Origin: Streptomyces sp. RPA4-2
GTDB taxonomy: Bacteria; Actinomycetota; Actinomycetes; Streptomycetales; Streptomycetaceae
Length of the DNA: 64,000 nucleotides
Reading direction: 5' to 3'
NCBI RefSeq assembly: GCF_012273515.2
Contig: NZ_CP050975.2
Coordinates: 8,742,001 to 8,806,000, forward strand
The position numbers and the translations under genes are program-made. Position 1 is the stretch's first letter, and each line of letters opens with the position of its first letter. Shown one piece after another: positions 8,107 through 15,636 of this stretch. The notes below the pieces were generated by a model. The model was not told the DNA's origin, did not search any database, and was given only the letters and a program-made list of their open reading frames with translations.

Positions 8107-11100
8107 TCAACGGCGGTATCCGCGCCTGAAGTCGGCTTCCTGTCTGCTGTCCTCTTCCTCGATGACGTCGAGGCGGCGCAGGGCATCCAAGGCGAAGGCC
8201 CTCACCGACGCGTTCGCATCGGTCACCAGCGGGGCCAGGGCGGTGCGGCGGGGCTCTGGCTCATCGGGGAGATCGGTGTCCAGGCCAGGCAGAGCGATGC
8301 CCACCAGGATTGCGTCCCGGCTGGCAGCGTCGATGTCTGTGGCGAGCAGGGTTGAGACGGTTTCTGCCCACAGCGGTGTCTGCCATGCGTGTTGGATGGC
8401 GGCAGCGGCCTGTTGACGCTGGGCCGGTGATCCTGATGCCCACTGCCGCACGCGGCCTACCCACTCCTGCGTTCCGCGCCCGAGAGCTGACAGCAGCCGC
8501 GCGGCCGCCAGTCCCGTGCGCTGGCTGACGTCGGTCTCGGGACGGGCCTGGTCCATGTGCCGGAGGACGACGCCGACCAGCTGCTCGCGCACGGACGGTG
8601 TGAGCCTCGCGAGCGCGTGCGACCAGGCTCTGGGAAGGTCATATCGGCCATCTGTGGCCAGCAGCTGTTCAACGAGGACGGCGGCGAATTCCTCGGGGAG
8701 GGACGACGCGATCGCTGCGGCACCGTAGGCCGTGTCCTCATCGAAGTGCACCGTCTCGGAGATCCGGTCGGCCTCGCTCAACCGGCGGCGCAAAGCGTCG
8801 GCGAACTGGCCAGCCACCTCACTGTCGACGGGGACGCTGTCATGGTCTGCCTCCCGGAGCAGGAAGCCGATGACTTGAAGGGTGTTGGGAAGAGCCGCGG
8901 CTGGACACCGCGACGCCAAGGAGGCAAGTACCTTCAGGCGCAGTGCGAGCGGCTGCCTGCACGGCACCAGGTGCCAGTTCAAGATCCCCGTCAGCCGGGC
9001 TGTCACCTCATCACCCGCCACCGATCCTGATGAAGCGGACTCCAGGAGCAGCGGGAGCAGACGCAACTCGCACTCAGGGTAGGCATCGACGGAAGCAAGT
9101 GCCGCGACGGCCAGGCGAGGATCGCTGACGCGCTCCTCCAGCCAGGGCCAGACCACGTCCGGGTGGCGCTGCGCGAGACCGGCCAGCAAGGCGCCCTCAC
9201 CGGCCAGTGGGCCGCGGGCTACCCTTTCCAGTGCCGGCCGCGGATCATCTGCGCCGGCTCCGACCGCCTGCGCAAACGCCGGGAGCGCACTGACTGCGAC
9301 CCCCCTGACGTTCGGTGCCGTTTCGTCCAGCAGCTCCAGCGCCTCCACCAGGTCCATCTCGCTGCCCAACTGCTGGGCCGAGGCATGCTGCTGTGATGCC
9401 AGTACCTCACTCCAAGGCGTCTTGTCGTGCAGCGGCTGCACCACCACAAGACGGGCCAGCGCCGTATCCGCCAGTGCCGCGACGGACACCTCGTCCCCGG
9501 TGGCTGCGGCACCGCTGAGGGTGTACGGCCGTGGATCAGGCCCGAGCACTGCTTGTGCGGCGCTGCGTCTGACCGGCAAAGGCAGTGAGTTCCACCGGTC
9601 CGCGATCTGCGCGGTGAACTCCACGGCGGCGGTATCCAGGATCGTGCCCGCATACGTCGGCATGACAGTGCCCGACATCAACGGCCGAGCACCCTCGCTG
9701 CGTAGATCGCCTGGCAGGGCCACGAGTGTGTGCAGAACGGCCAGGCCCTCGCCACTGCGCAGCGAGGGCTCGTCCAGGAGCGGGGCGAGCAGGGCCAGTG
9801 CTTCGCGCAGCAGCTCAAGGGTCTGCGGCCGGTCCGGCATGACTGTGGCGTGCAAGGTGATCGTGTGCGCTGATTCCGGGCTGCCACTCGTGCTCTCCAC
9901 GGTCAGATGCAGCAGCGGCTGCACCGCGGCCATCAGCACACGGATGAGGCTGAGAGGCCCGCGAACTGCGGCATCCTCTGGATCCAGTCCCTGCGGCGCA
10001 TACACCCGGCGGTCCCGTGTCCATTGGGTGATGACCCGAAGAACTTCGCGACGCCGCTCCAACAGGGCATCGAATCCTTCCGGCAGTGTATGGGCCGGGG
10101 CTGAACACCACCGCTCGATGCCCCGCAGGACCCCATCGCGCCGGCCGGAGCCTTCGACTGACAGGGCCGGTTCCATCAGCCAGGCCACATCCAACATCAC
10201 ACCCACCGGGCTGGGCACAGTGTCGAGGCCCACGCGCTGGGCGAGTTCGGCGAACCGCTCACCAAGACGCTGCAGCCCGTACCGGTAGTGCGCCACCGGA
10301 TCGCCCTCGCCCCATCGCCGAGGCGACGGTGCCAGCGGCCACCGCTGGACCAGCAGCCCGTACAGCTGCGCGAGGATCCCGGGAGCCGCGACAGCCACTT
10401 CTCCGGCCAGACCCACCACGGCCGCCCATGCGTCCAAATCCGCCTCGTCGGACAGCAAACCACGAACCGTTGACATCAGACGTGCTCCCGCCACCGCATC
10501 TCCGCAGTCGTAAGCCGCCTGCGCGAGGGCGTTCAGCTGAGGGCCCAGCCCTGCCCCGCCGAACGCGAGGTGTTCATCGAAGGACACGGCATCCGATCCG
10601 GAGCTGAGTCCGGCCCTCTCCAACAACACGCTCAGCGCCCGGTCCACATCCAGTCTCACCCGGCTGCGAGGATCCAGCGCATCAGCGAGAAGCACCGGAG
10701 CGAGCAAGGCAGGCCGCACCGAATACGGCGCAGCGTCGGCCAGGCCCGCGTCGGCCAACTCGTCGAGCAGAACGGAAAGCCGATACGGCTCGGGCGGAAG
10801 CGTCGAAATGGCACCCGCCAGCGAGACAAGGTCCTCTCCACCGGCCACGGGACCCAGCAACGCCAGGGCGACCGCCGTCGCACGGTGCGAGTGGGCGGAG
10901 TCGTCGGCCGGCAGACGGCGCTCGGCCATGGCGCGCAGCAGATCCACAGCACGCGGCCAGTCGAACCTGTTCGCGGCAAGACCCACCTCGCAGGCTGTGT
11001 GAGCGATCAGCGGGTTGCCCTGAGCCAGGTCAATGACGCTCTGCCGGAAGGCAGCACTGCGAATACCCCGCCCGGTGACGAGCGCGTCGATGGCTGACCG

Positions 11101-12015
11101 CTCCAGCGGACGCAGCTCCACCACCGGACCCGCCCAGCGCTCAATACCCCAGTGCTGCAGCACGCCCAGCCGTCGCCCGGGCCGGACGGTCAGGACGAAA
11201 CGCACCCGTTGGAAACGCACATCATGCAGCAGCGCCGCTAGACCACTCAGATCCCGCGCGCGGTCGGCATCATCGATCAAGACGATCAAGGAATCATCGA
11301 CCGGCACCTCCGCGAAAGCACCGGCCTCCAGCGATACACCGGTGGGCGCGACAAGCACCGCAGACACCGATCGGGTCGCCTCGATCGTCAGACGGGTCTT
11401 CCCGACACCGCCCGGGCCCTCCACCACGATTACCCGGGACAACGGTCCTTCCCCGGTCAGTGCCGCCCCGAGCGCCTGCAGCTCCGCCTCACGCCCCACC
11501 ACCGGCGCAGCCATCCCCGGCACCGACCCGGCCAGGACCTCCACGTACTGCGCCCACGTCGACAACCGGTAGGGCGCTCGAGGACGCACACCGAGCTCAA
11601 GCTCGGCCACCCACCGCAGACCATCAGACTCCAACTCGGTAGCCAGCTCGGGCAGCGTGAAGATCTCCAGAGCAACGCCATAGTCGTCGCTTGCCGTCTT
11701 CCTCCACCGCTCCTTGACCTTCTCGGTGGTCGACCGGTTCGTGACGTAGATCGCCTCCGCCCGACGGTCATGCTTGCGGTTCTTGACCAGCTCGGACGTC
11801 AGCTTGCTCGTCCATCTCTCCTGCAGGCTCACCCACAGCACGACCTTGTCGTCCTTGCCGAACAGCGGGCGGCCAAAGGCATCTCGGCCGAGGTCGCCTG
11901 CTGCGCTGGTGATCCGCAGCTCAGGGAAGCGGGCCCGCAGCACATGCAGTGATACCCGCTCAAATACCTGATCGTCCTCCAGCTCCCGAAGAGCGGATCT
12001 TGCACTGTCGTACAC
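8107..12015 (-). CDS. STAND-type P-loop NTPase with nuclease-like N-terminus
   Basis: A 1302-residue protein, and the strongest candidate for an uncharacterised defence gene here. I chose the GTG at 12015, with CGGAG before it, over an upstream in-frame ATG at 12111. Residues 1-140 resemble a PD-(D/E)XK or Mrr-like restriction endonuclease: a helical start (QVFERVSLHVLRARFPELRI), then AGDLGRDAFG (about 39-48) and VLWVSLQERW (59-68), where Gln stands in the position often taken by Gln/Lys. A STAND/NB-ARC-like ATPase follows, with a P-loop GPGGVGKTR (200-208), Walker B LIVLIDDAD (243-251) and RFVLTVRPG (272-280). The remaining ~800 residues are leucine- and alanine-rich helical repeats, probably the sensor. 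The architecture (effector, switch ATPase, repeat sensor) is that of Avs-like antiphage proteins. The role is inferred. IS5 remnants flank it. Confidence 0.75.
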   Translation of the reverse strand: MYDSARSALRELEDDQVFERVSLHVLRARFPELRITSAAGDLGRDAFGRPLFGKDDKVVLWVSLQERWTSKLTSELVKNRKHDRRAEAIYVTNRSTTEKVKERWRKTASDDYGVALEIFTLPELATELESDGLRWVAELELGVRPRAPYRLSTWAQYVEVLAGSVPGMAAPVVGREAELQALGAALTGEGPLSRVIVVEGPGGVGKTRLTIEATRSVSAVLVAPTGVSLEAGAFAEVPVDDSLIVLIDDADRARDLSGLAALLHDVRFQRVRFVLTVRPGRRLGVLQHWGIERWAGPVVELRPLERSAIDALVTGRGIRSAAFRQSVIDLAQGNPLIAHTACEVGLAANRFDWPRAVDLLRAMAERRLPADDSAHSHRATAVALALLGPVAGGEDLVSLAGAISTLPPEPYRLSVLLDELADAGLADAAPYSVRPALLAPVLLADALDPRSRVRLDVDRALSVLLERAGLSSGSDAVSFDEHLAFGGAGLGPQLNALAQAAYDCGDAVAGARLMSTVRGLLSDEADLDAWAAVVGLAGEVAVAAPGILAQLYGLLVQRWPLAPSPRRWGEGDPVAHYRYGLQRLGERFAELAQRVGLDTVPSPVGVMLDVAWLMEPALSVEGSGRRDGVLRGIERWCSAPAHTLPEGFDALLERRREVLRVITQWTRDRRVYAPQGLDPEDAAVRGPLSLIRVLMAAVQPLLHLTVESTSGSPESAHTITLHATVMPDRPQTLELLREALALLAPLLDEPSLRSGEGLAVLHTLVALPGDLRSEGARPLMSGTVMPTYAGTILDTAAVEFTAQIADRWNSLPLPVRRSAAQAVLGPDPRPYTLSGAAATGDEVSVAALADTALARLVVVQPLHDKTPWSEVLASQQHASAQQLGSEMDLVEALELLDETAPNVRGVAVSALPAFAQAVGAGADDPRPALERVARGPLAGEGALLAGLAQRHPDVVWPWLEERVSDPRLAVAALASVDAYPECELRLLPLLLESASSGSVAGDEVTARLTGILNWHLVPCRQPLALRLKVLASLASRCPAAALPNTLQVIGFLLREADHDSVPVDSEVAGQFADALRRRLSEADRISETVHFDEDTAYGAAAIASSLPEEFAAVLVEQLLATDGRYDLPRAWSHALARLTPSVREQLVGVVLRHMDQARPETDVSQRTGLAAARLLSALGRGTQEWVGRVRQWASGSPAQRQQAAAAIQHAWQTPLWAETVSTLLATDIDAASRDAILVGIALPGLDTDLPDEPEPRRTALAPLVTDANASVRAFALDALRRLDVIEEEDSRQEADFRRGYRR

Positions 12016-12262
12016 GGGTAACTCCGCACGTTGAGACGACTTGCGTATGGCAACAGGCCATGCATGACAGTGTCCATCGTGTCGTGCAGCAGCTCCGCCC
12101 GTCCAAGCCACGCTCCGTTCACCACAATCGGAAGCAGTCAGCCGCGGTGTTCTCAGCTCTCGTCGTCAGGGAGGGCGTCGTCTTGGGTTGCGGTCATGTG
12201 GTGGACGCTGATACCGGTCCGGAGAGGGATGTCCCGGCGCTGATGGAGACCGGCGGCGGCAT

Positions 12263-12600
12263 CAGCGAGTAGGCCAATGCGGTCGGAGGCTTTCATAGCC
12301 TCGGAGATACGGGCCAACAACCTGGTGAACTCCGTCGCCGTTGAGTCGGCAGTCCTACAGGATTTTCCCGTTCTTCAGCCGCGACAGAGTGTGTTCCACA
12401 CGCGCTCGCGCTCGGCGGTGGATGGCGTTGTCTGCTTCCTGGTGCGGGCCGAGGCGGGCCTGACCTCGTCGGTTACGGTGCGGGATGAGCAGGCCGGTGC
12501 CCTGGTAGCCGCCGTCGGCGATGGTCGGGGTTTTCAGGCAGGCCCGATCGATGCCGGACTCGACAGCCTCCTGTCACTGCCGGACATGAAGCCGGGTACC
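12263..12600 (-). pseudogene. IS5-family transposase C-terminal remnant with a stop codon
   Basis: Read leftward from about 12545, the sequence encodes LKTPTIADGGYQGTGLLIPH, then GPHQEADNAIHRRARARVEH and TLSRLKNGKIL, followed by an in-frame TAG (12356-12358), then DCRLNGDGVHQVV. The ADGGYQG and ARVEHTLSRLK motifs carry the second D and the E of the DDE triad. The nonsense codon and the missing N-terminus make it dead. It separates the DUF2971 gene from the STAND gene. From 12601 to 12909 I see only decayed frames. Confidence 0.8.
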
Positions 12601-12909
12601 CGCCAGATCGGCCTGCCGGCTGGCCCGCACCCCTTCCGGGAGGGCCAGGCTCGACGCGAGGCCCCGTTCCAGCGCGACGGACGAATAGACACCTCGGCGA
12701 TCCCGATGCGCCTGACACACGCTCTCAGTCGGGCCGGCAGGTACACGGTTGCTGCTCGTGGAGCAGGGCCACTTCGCCGTCCAGCGGGGTTTGAAGCAGT
12801 GCGACTGACCAGGCGGTGTCGCTCCCACCGGCGCGGCGTTACTGAGAGGTGTGCGAGGGGCTGCCGGAATCACGGCTGGGGGGTGCTGGCACCGTTGGGG
12901 CTGCGACGC

Positions 12910-14382
12910 CTACTCATCCGTGGCGGTGCTGTCGCGCACCTGGTCGAAGGCCGGGCGGACGGTGCGTACCTGGCTGGTCAGCTCGTCCAGCATGGCCGAC
13001 ACAGTCTGTGCAGCCTGAGCCTGGGGGGACTCCTGGCGGTTGCGCCAGTGTTCGGTGATCTGATTGCCGTCCGGTAGCCAGCGCTCTGTCGTGACGACGG
13101 CGTGCAGACGCAGGCGCTGGCCGTCGAGTACCTGGACTGCCGCGGCCGCCATCAGGGTGTGGGAGTAGGTGGGCAGGTTCTCCACCACGCACATGAAGCC
13201 ATGCTGGTAGTGGACTACCTCGCCGGGGACTCCCGGACGGGCCTTGTGGTTCGCTGGCGGGACAGCGCTGGACTGCGGATAGGTTTCCACCTTGGTGGCA
13301 GGCCAACTGCGTAGCTCGTCGGCCAGTTTGCCGATGCCTGCCTCCAGAGCCTTGACGTGCTTTTCGGCCACGCGATTTCCAGCCGTGGTCAGGGCTTCGG
13401 CCTCGGTCTCTGCCGCACGCAAAGCCTGCAGACGCTCGGCCAGAGATCCATTTCGGCGCGCGGCGGGCCACTCCACATCTGAGGCCGGCCGAACGGTCCG
13501 CGCAACATCTCCCTCGAAGGGAAGGAGGCGCAAACCGCGGTTGAAAAAGTGGATCTGTTCTATCTCGATGCCCGGGTAGGGCTCCAGTGCCGTGAGCAGG
13601 TCAGGCAGGCGCTCCGGCGGGAAGGCCTGGCCCAGGACGATGCCGGTGAGAGCGCTGCGGATGTCGACGTAGTCGTAGTCGACGGATTGGTTCAGCACGA
13701 CCAGTCGGTACTCGCTCTCGCTGCTCCAGTCGATGTGCTTGCGGAAGAACAGGTGGTCTTTGTTGGCCTCGGCGTAGGCCAGTGACACCGCGTCGATCCC
13801 GAACTCTGCGACCTGCTCCAAGTCGATGCCGGCATTGGCGGGGCCGTGTTGGCTGCTGAGGTAACGGACGGGCCCGTGGAAGGCTAATGATGCAGGGCCA
13901 GAGTGCTGAAGGAACGACTCGATGAGCCGGTCACGGTCGAACCGCAGGCACACCCCCTCGTGCCCCGCGCCGTAGTGTGCCCACAGCGCCAGGTGCGCCC
14001 AGCCGCGCAGCGCATCGGGGTTGGCCACGGTGTCCGGCAGGGTCACGTCCTGGGTCAGGCATCCGACCTTGGTGTGCAGGCGTAGCTGCCGGTCGACTTC
14101 GTCCCAAAGGGCCAGGTCTGGGCCGGTGCCTATACCGGAGCGCTGGCTGAAGCTGGGGTAGTGGGGCTGTGATTCCCACAGGTCATTGGTAAACCGATAA
14201 GGGGACAGGCGGAGTTCGCCTGAGGCCAGGATGCCGAAGAGCCCCTTGTCGCTCGTGTAGTGGAACAGGCTGCCGGTCAGGGTGCGGGGGGCGGCCAGAA
14301 CCTCGAACTCGAGGTGACTTTCGAAGGCAAGAGCCGCTGACGAGAGGACAGCGGAGCTGTGGGGCTGGGCATCTGTGGTCAT
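12910..14382 (-). CDS. DUF2971 domain protein
   Basis: A 490-residue protein from the ATG at 14382; a longer in-frame start at 14556 is less likely. The DUF2971 signature is clear: LFHYTSDKGLFGILASGELR (39-58), RFTNDLWES (63-71), LWAHYGAGHEGVCLRFDRD (133-151) and later FFRKHIDWSSESEYRLVV. The C-terminal ~200 residues (helical, AERLQALRAAETEAEALT) are additional. The biochemical role of DUF2971 is unknown to me, but such proteins are often found in phage-defence neighbourhoods. Here it lies between a STAND protein and a CRISPR array. A perfect palindrome stands upstream of its start. Confidence 0.8.
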   Translation of the reverse strand: MTTDAQPHSSAVLSSAALAFESHLEFEVLAAPRTLTGSLFHYTSDKGLFGILASGELRLSPYRFTNDLWESQPHYPSFSQRSGIGTGPDLALWDEVDRQLRLHTKVGCLTQDVTLPDTVANPDALRGWAHLALWAHYGAGHEGVCLRFDRDRLIESFLQHSGPASLAFHGPVRYLSSQHGPANAGIDLEQVAEFGIDAVSLAYAEANKDHLFFRKHIDWSSESEYRLVVLNQSVDYDYVDIRSALTGIVLGQAFPPERLPDLLTALEPYPGIEIEQIHFFNRGLRLLPFEGDVARTVRPASDVEWPAARRNGSLAERLQALRAAETEAEALTTAGNRVAEKHVKALEAGIGKLADELRSWPATKVETYPQSSAVPPANHKARPGVPGEVVHYQHGFMCVVENLPTYSHTLMAAAAVQVLDGQRLRLHAVVTTERWLPDGNQITEHWRNRQESPQAQAAQTVSAMLDELTSQVRTVRPAFDQVRDSTATDE

Positions 14383-14440
14383 CGCGCACCGTCCGTCCGG
14401 GGCCTGAAATGGCGTATGCACTATGCACCCTACCCTGAAA

Positions 14441-14455
14441 TCGTCATAATGACGA
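14441..14455. promoter_or_regulatory. TCGTCAT-A-ATGACGA palindrome
   Basis: A perfect 7-base inverted repeat around a single A, 59-73 bases upstream of the DUF2971 start, in an AT-rich patch. It is a good candidate operator. No adjacent regulator is obvious. Confidence 0.5.
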
Positions 14456-14801
14456 TAAATGTGGAGGGGTCTGCCTGCCCGCTCAAACACGGCGCTGGCC
14501 ACAGCTGCATCCGGCAAGGGAGTGCCGACCTGAGAGACCGTGGAGGCCTTCGTCACCGACTGCAGCTACGCGGGGCCCCGGGAGCGGTGGAAGCGCATGC
14601 ACCGCGCGGCGTGCCGGAACGCGGGCCAGGGGTTATTCCCACCTCGAGACAGGCATTGAACCCGACCAGCCAGATAGACCGGCCGGCTGGGCCTGCAGAC
14701 GTCCGCTGCACCTGGTTCGACCGGACCGCGCCCCGCGATGTCACCGCGGCAGCGCACTCGTCTGCCGCCGGTGTTCTGTGCGACGTCGAGTCGTTGCGCC
14801 T

Positions 14802-15196
14802 GGGACCATCCCCGCCTGCGCGGGGAGCAGGAGCGCCGATCCTGCGCGACGATGTACCTGTCGGGAACATCCCCGCACGCGGGGAGCAGCCGGCGACCGC
14901 GCCGGGTCGGTCCTGGATTCGGGAACATCCGCGCATGCGCGGGGAGTAGCGCGGGTCGTGAGCGGGCAGCCCGGACGGCCCGGGACCATCCCCGCGTAAG
15001 CGGGGAGCAGCTGGTGAGGCAGGCCACGATGCGGCCGTAGAGGGGACCATCCCCGCATGCGCGGGGAGCAGCTCCCGAACCGCAACGTGAGCGCGACCTT
15101 CAAGGGGCCATCCCCGCGCGCGCGGGGGTGGTCCCAAGACCCCCCACCGCACCACCACCCTGGAAGGCTGCTCCCCGCACGCGCGGGGATGGTCCC
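14802..15196. CRISPR. Orphan type I-E CRISPR array with inverted last unit
   Basis: Repeats (29 bases, GGGACCATCCCCGC-N4-GCGGGGAGCAG with variation) start at 14802, 14863 (27 bases), 14921, 14982 and 15043. Spacers between them are 32, 31, 32 and 32 bases. A sixth unit at 15104-15135 is a hybrid palindrome: the left half of a forward repeat joined to the mirror of that same half (ending GGTGGTCCC). A 32-base spacer (15136-15167) follows, then a fully inverted repeat at 15168-15196. In the usual type I-E orientation (CTGCTCCCC...GGTCCC) the first five repeats read leftward and the last reads rightward. The left repeats are the more degenerate, so the leader end was probably on the right. No cas genes are present. 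The DNA from 14456 to 14801 shows no supported gene. Confidence 0.92.
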
Positions 15197-15208
15197 GGAG
15201 CAATAAGA

Positions 15209-15252
15209 CAATGAATCGTTGTTTCATTGCCGCCGTGCGGTAGGGTGTCGGT
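15209..15252 (+). promoter_or_regulatory. Possible leaderless promoter with inverted repeat
   Basis: TTGTTT (15219-15224), a 16-base spacer and TAGGGT (15241-15246) resemble -35 and -10 elements. The -10 ends only 6 bases before the ATG at 15253 and no ribosome binding site is present, so the transcript would be leaderless. CAATGAA (15209-15215) and TTCATTG (15223-15229) form a perfect 7-base inverted repeat over the -35, a likely operator. It begins 13 bases after the last CRISPR repeat. Confidence 0.5.
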
Positions 15253-15636
15253 ATGCCACGTGATCTCCGTCAGCAGGCCCGTGACCGTCTGTCCGTACTG
15301 GCGCCCGCCCCTGGTGACGACACCACGGCCGCGCGTCGTGTCGAGCAGGACGCATCGCTGGTGGGGCGACTGCTGGCAGCCGCTGGCGAACAGAACGATC
15401 ACGGGCAGGAACTGGGCGTGGGGCCGGACGATGTGGGTGCTGCTCTGGGCCTGTTCGAGGACATGCGTGAGCAGTTGGACCGGTTGGAGACGCAGGTGGT
15501 CATGGAGGCGCGGCGGCGGGGGATGGACTGGCGGCAGATCGCCGCCCATCAGGGCCTGAATTCCTCGCAGGCTGCTTCGCAGCGTTACCAGCGGTTGATG
15601 ACGCGGCTGGAAGAGATCCGTCAGGGTGTCCGGTGA
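15253..15636 (+). CDS. Small HTH-like protein upstream of tap
   Basis: A 127-residue, mostly helical, charged protein. The C-terminal part, VVMEARRRGMDWRQIAAHQG followed by LNSSQAASQRYQRL, reads like a helix-turn-helix that recognises DNA. There is no other domain. Its stop overlaps the start of tap by 4 bases (15633-15636), implying translational coupling and a shared role in telomere replication or its control. I know of no established name for it. Confidence 0.65.
   Translation: MPRDLRQQARDRLSVLAPAPGDDTTAARRVEQDASLVGRLLAAAGEQNDHGQELGVGPDDVGAALGLFEDMREQLDRLETQVVMEARRRGMDWRQIAAHQGLNSSQAASQRYQRLMTRLEEIRQGVR

Noticed and set aside
12277..13077. 266-codon plus-strand open frame
   Set aside because: It runs antisense through an IS5 transposase remnant and the end of the DUF2971 gene; no family motif, and codon bias belongs to the other strand.
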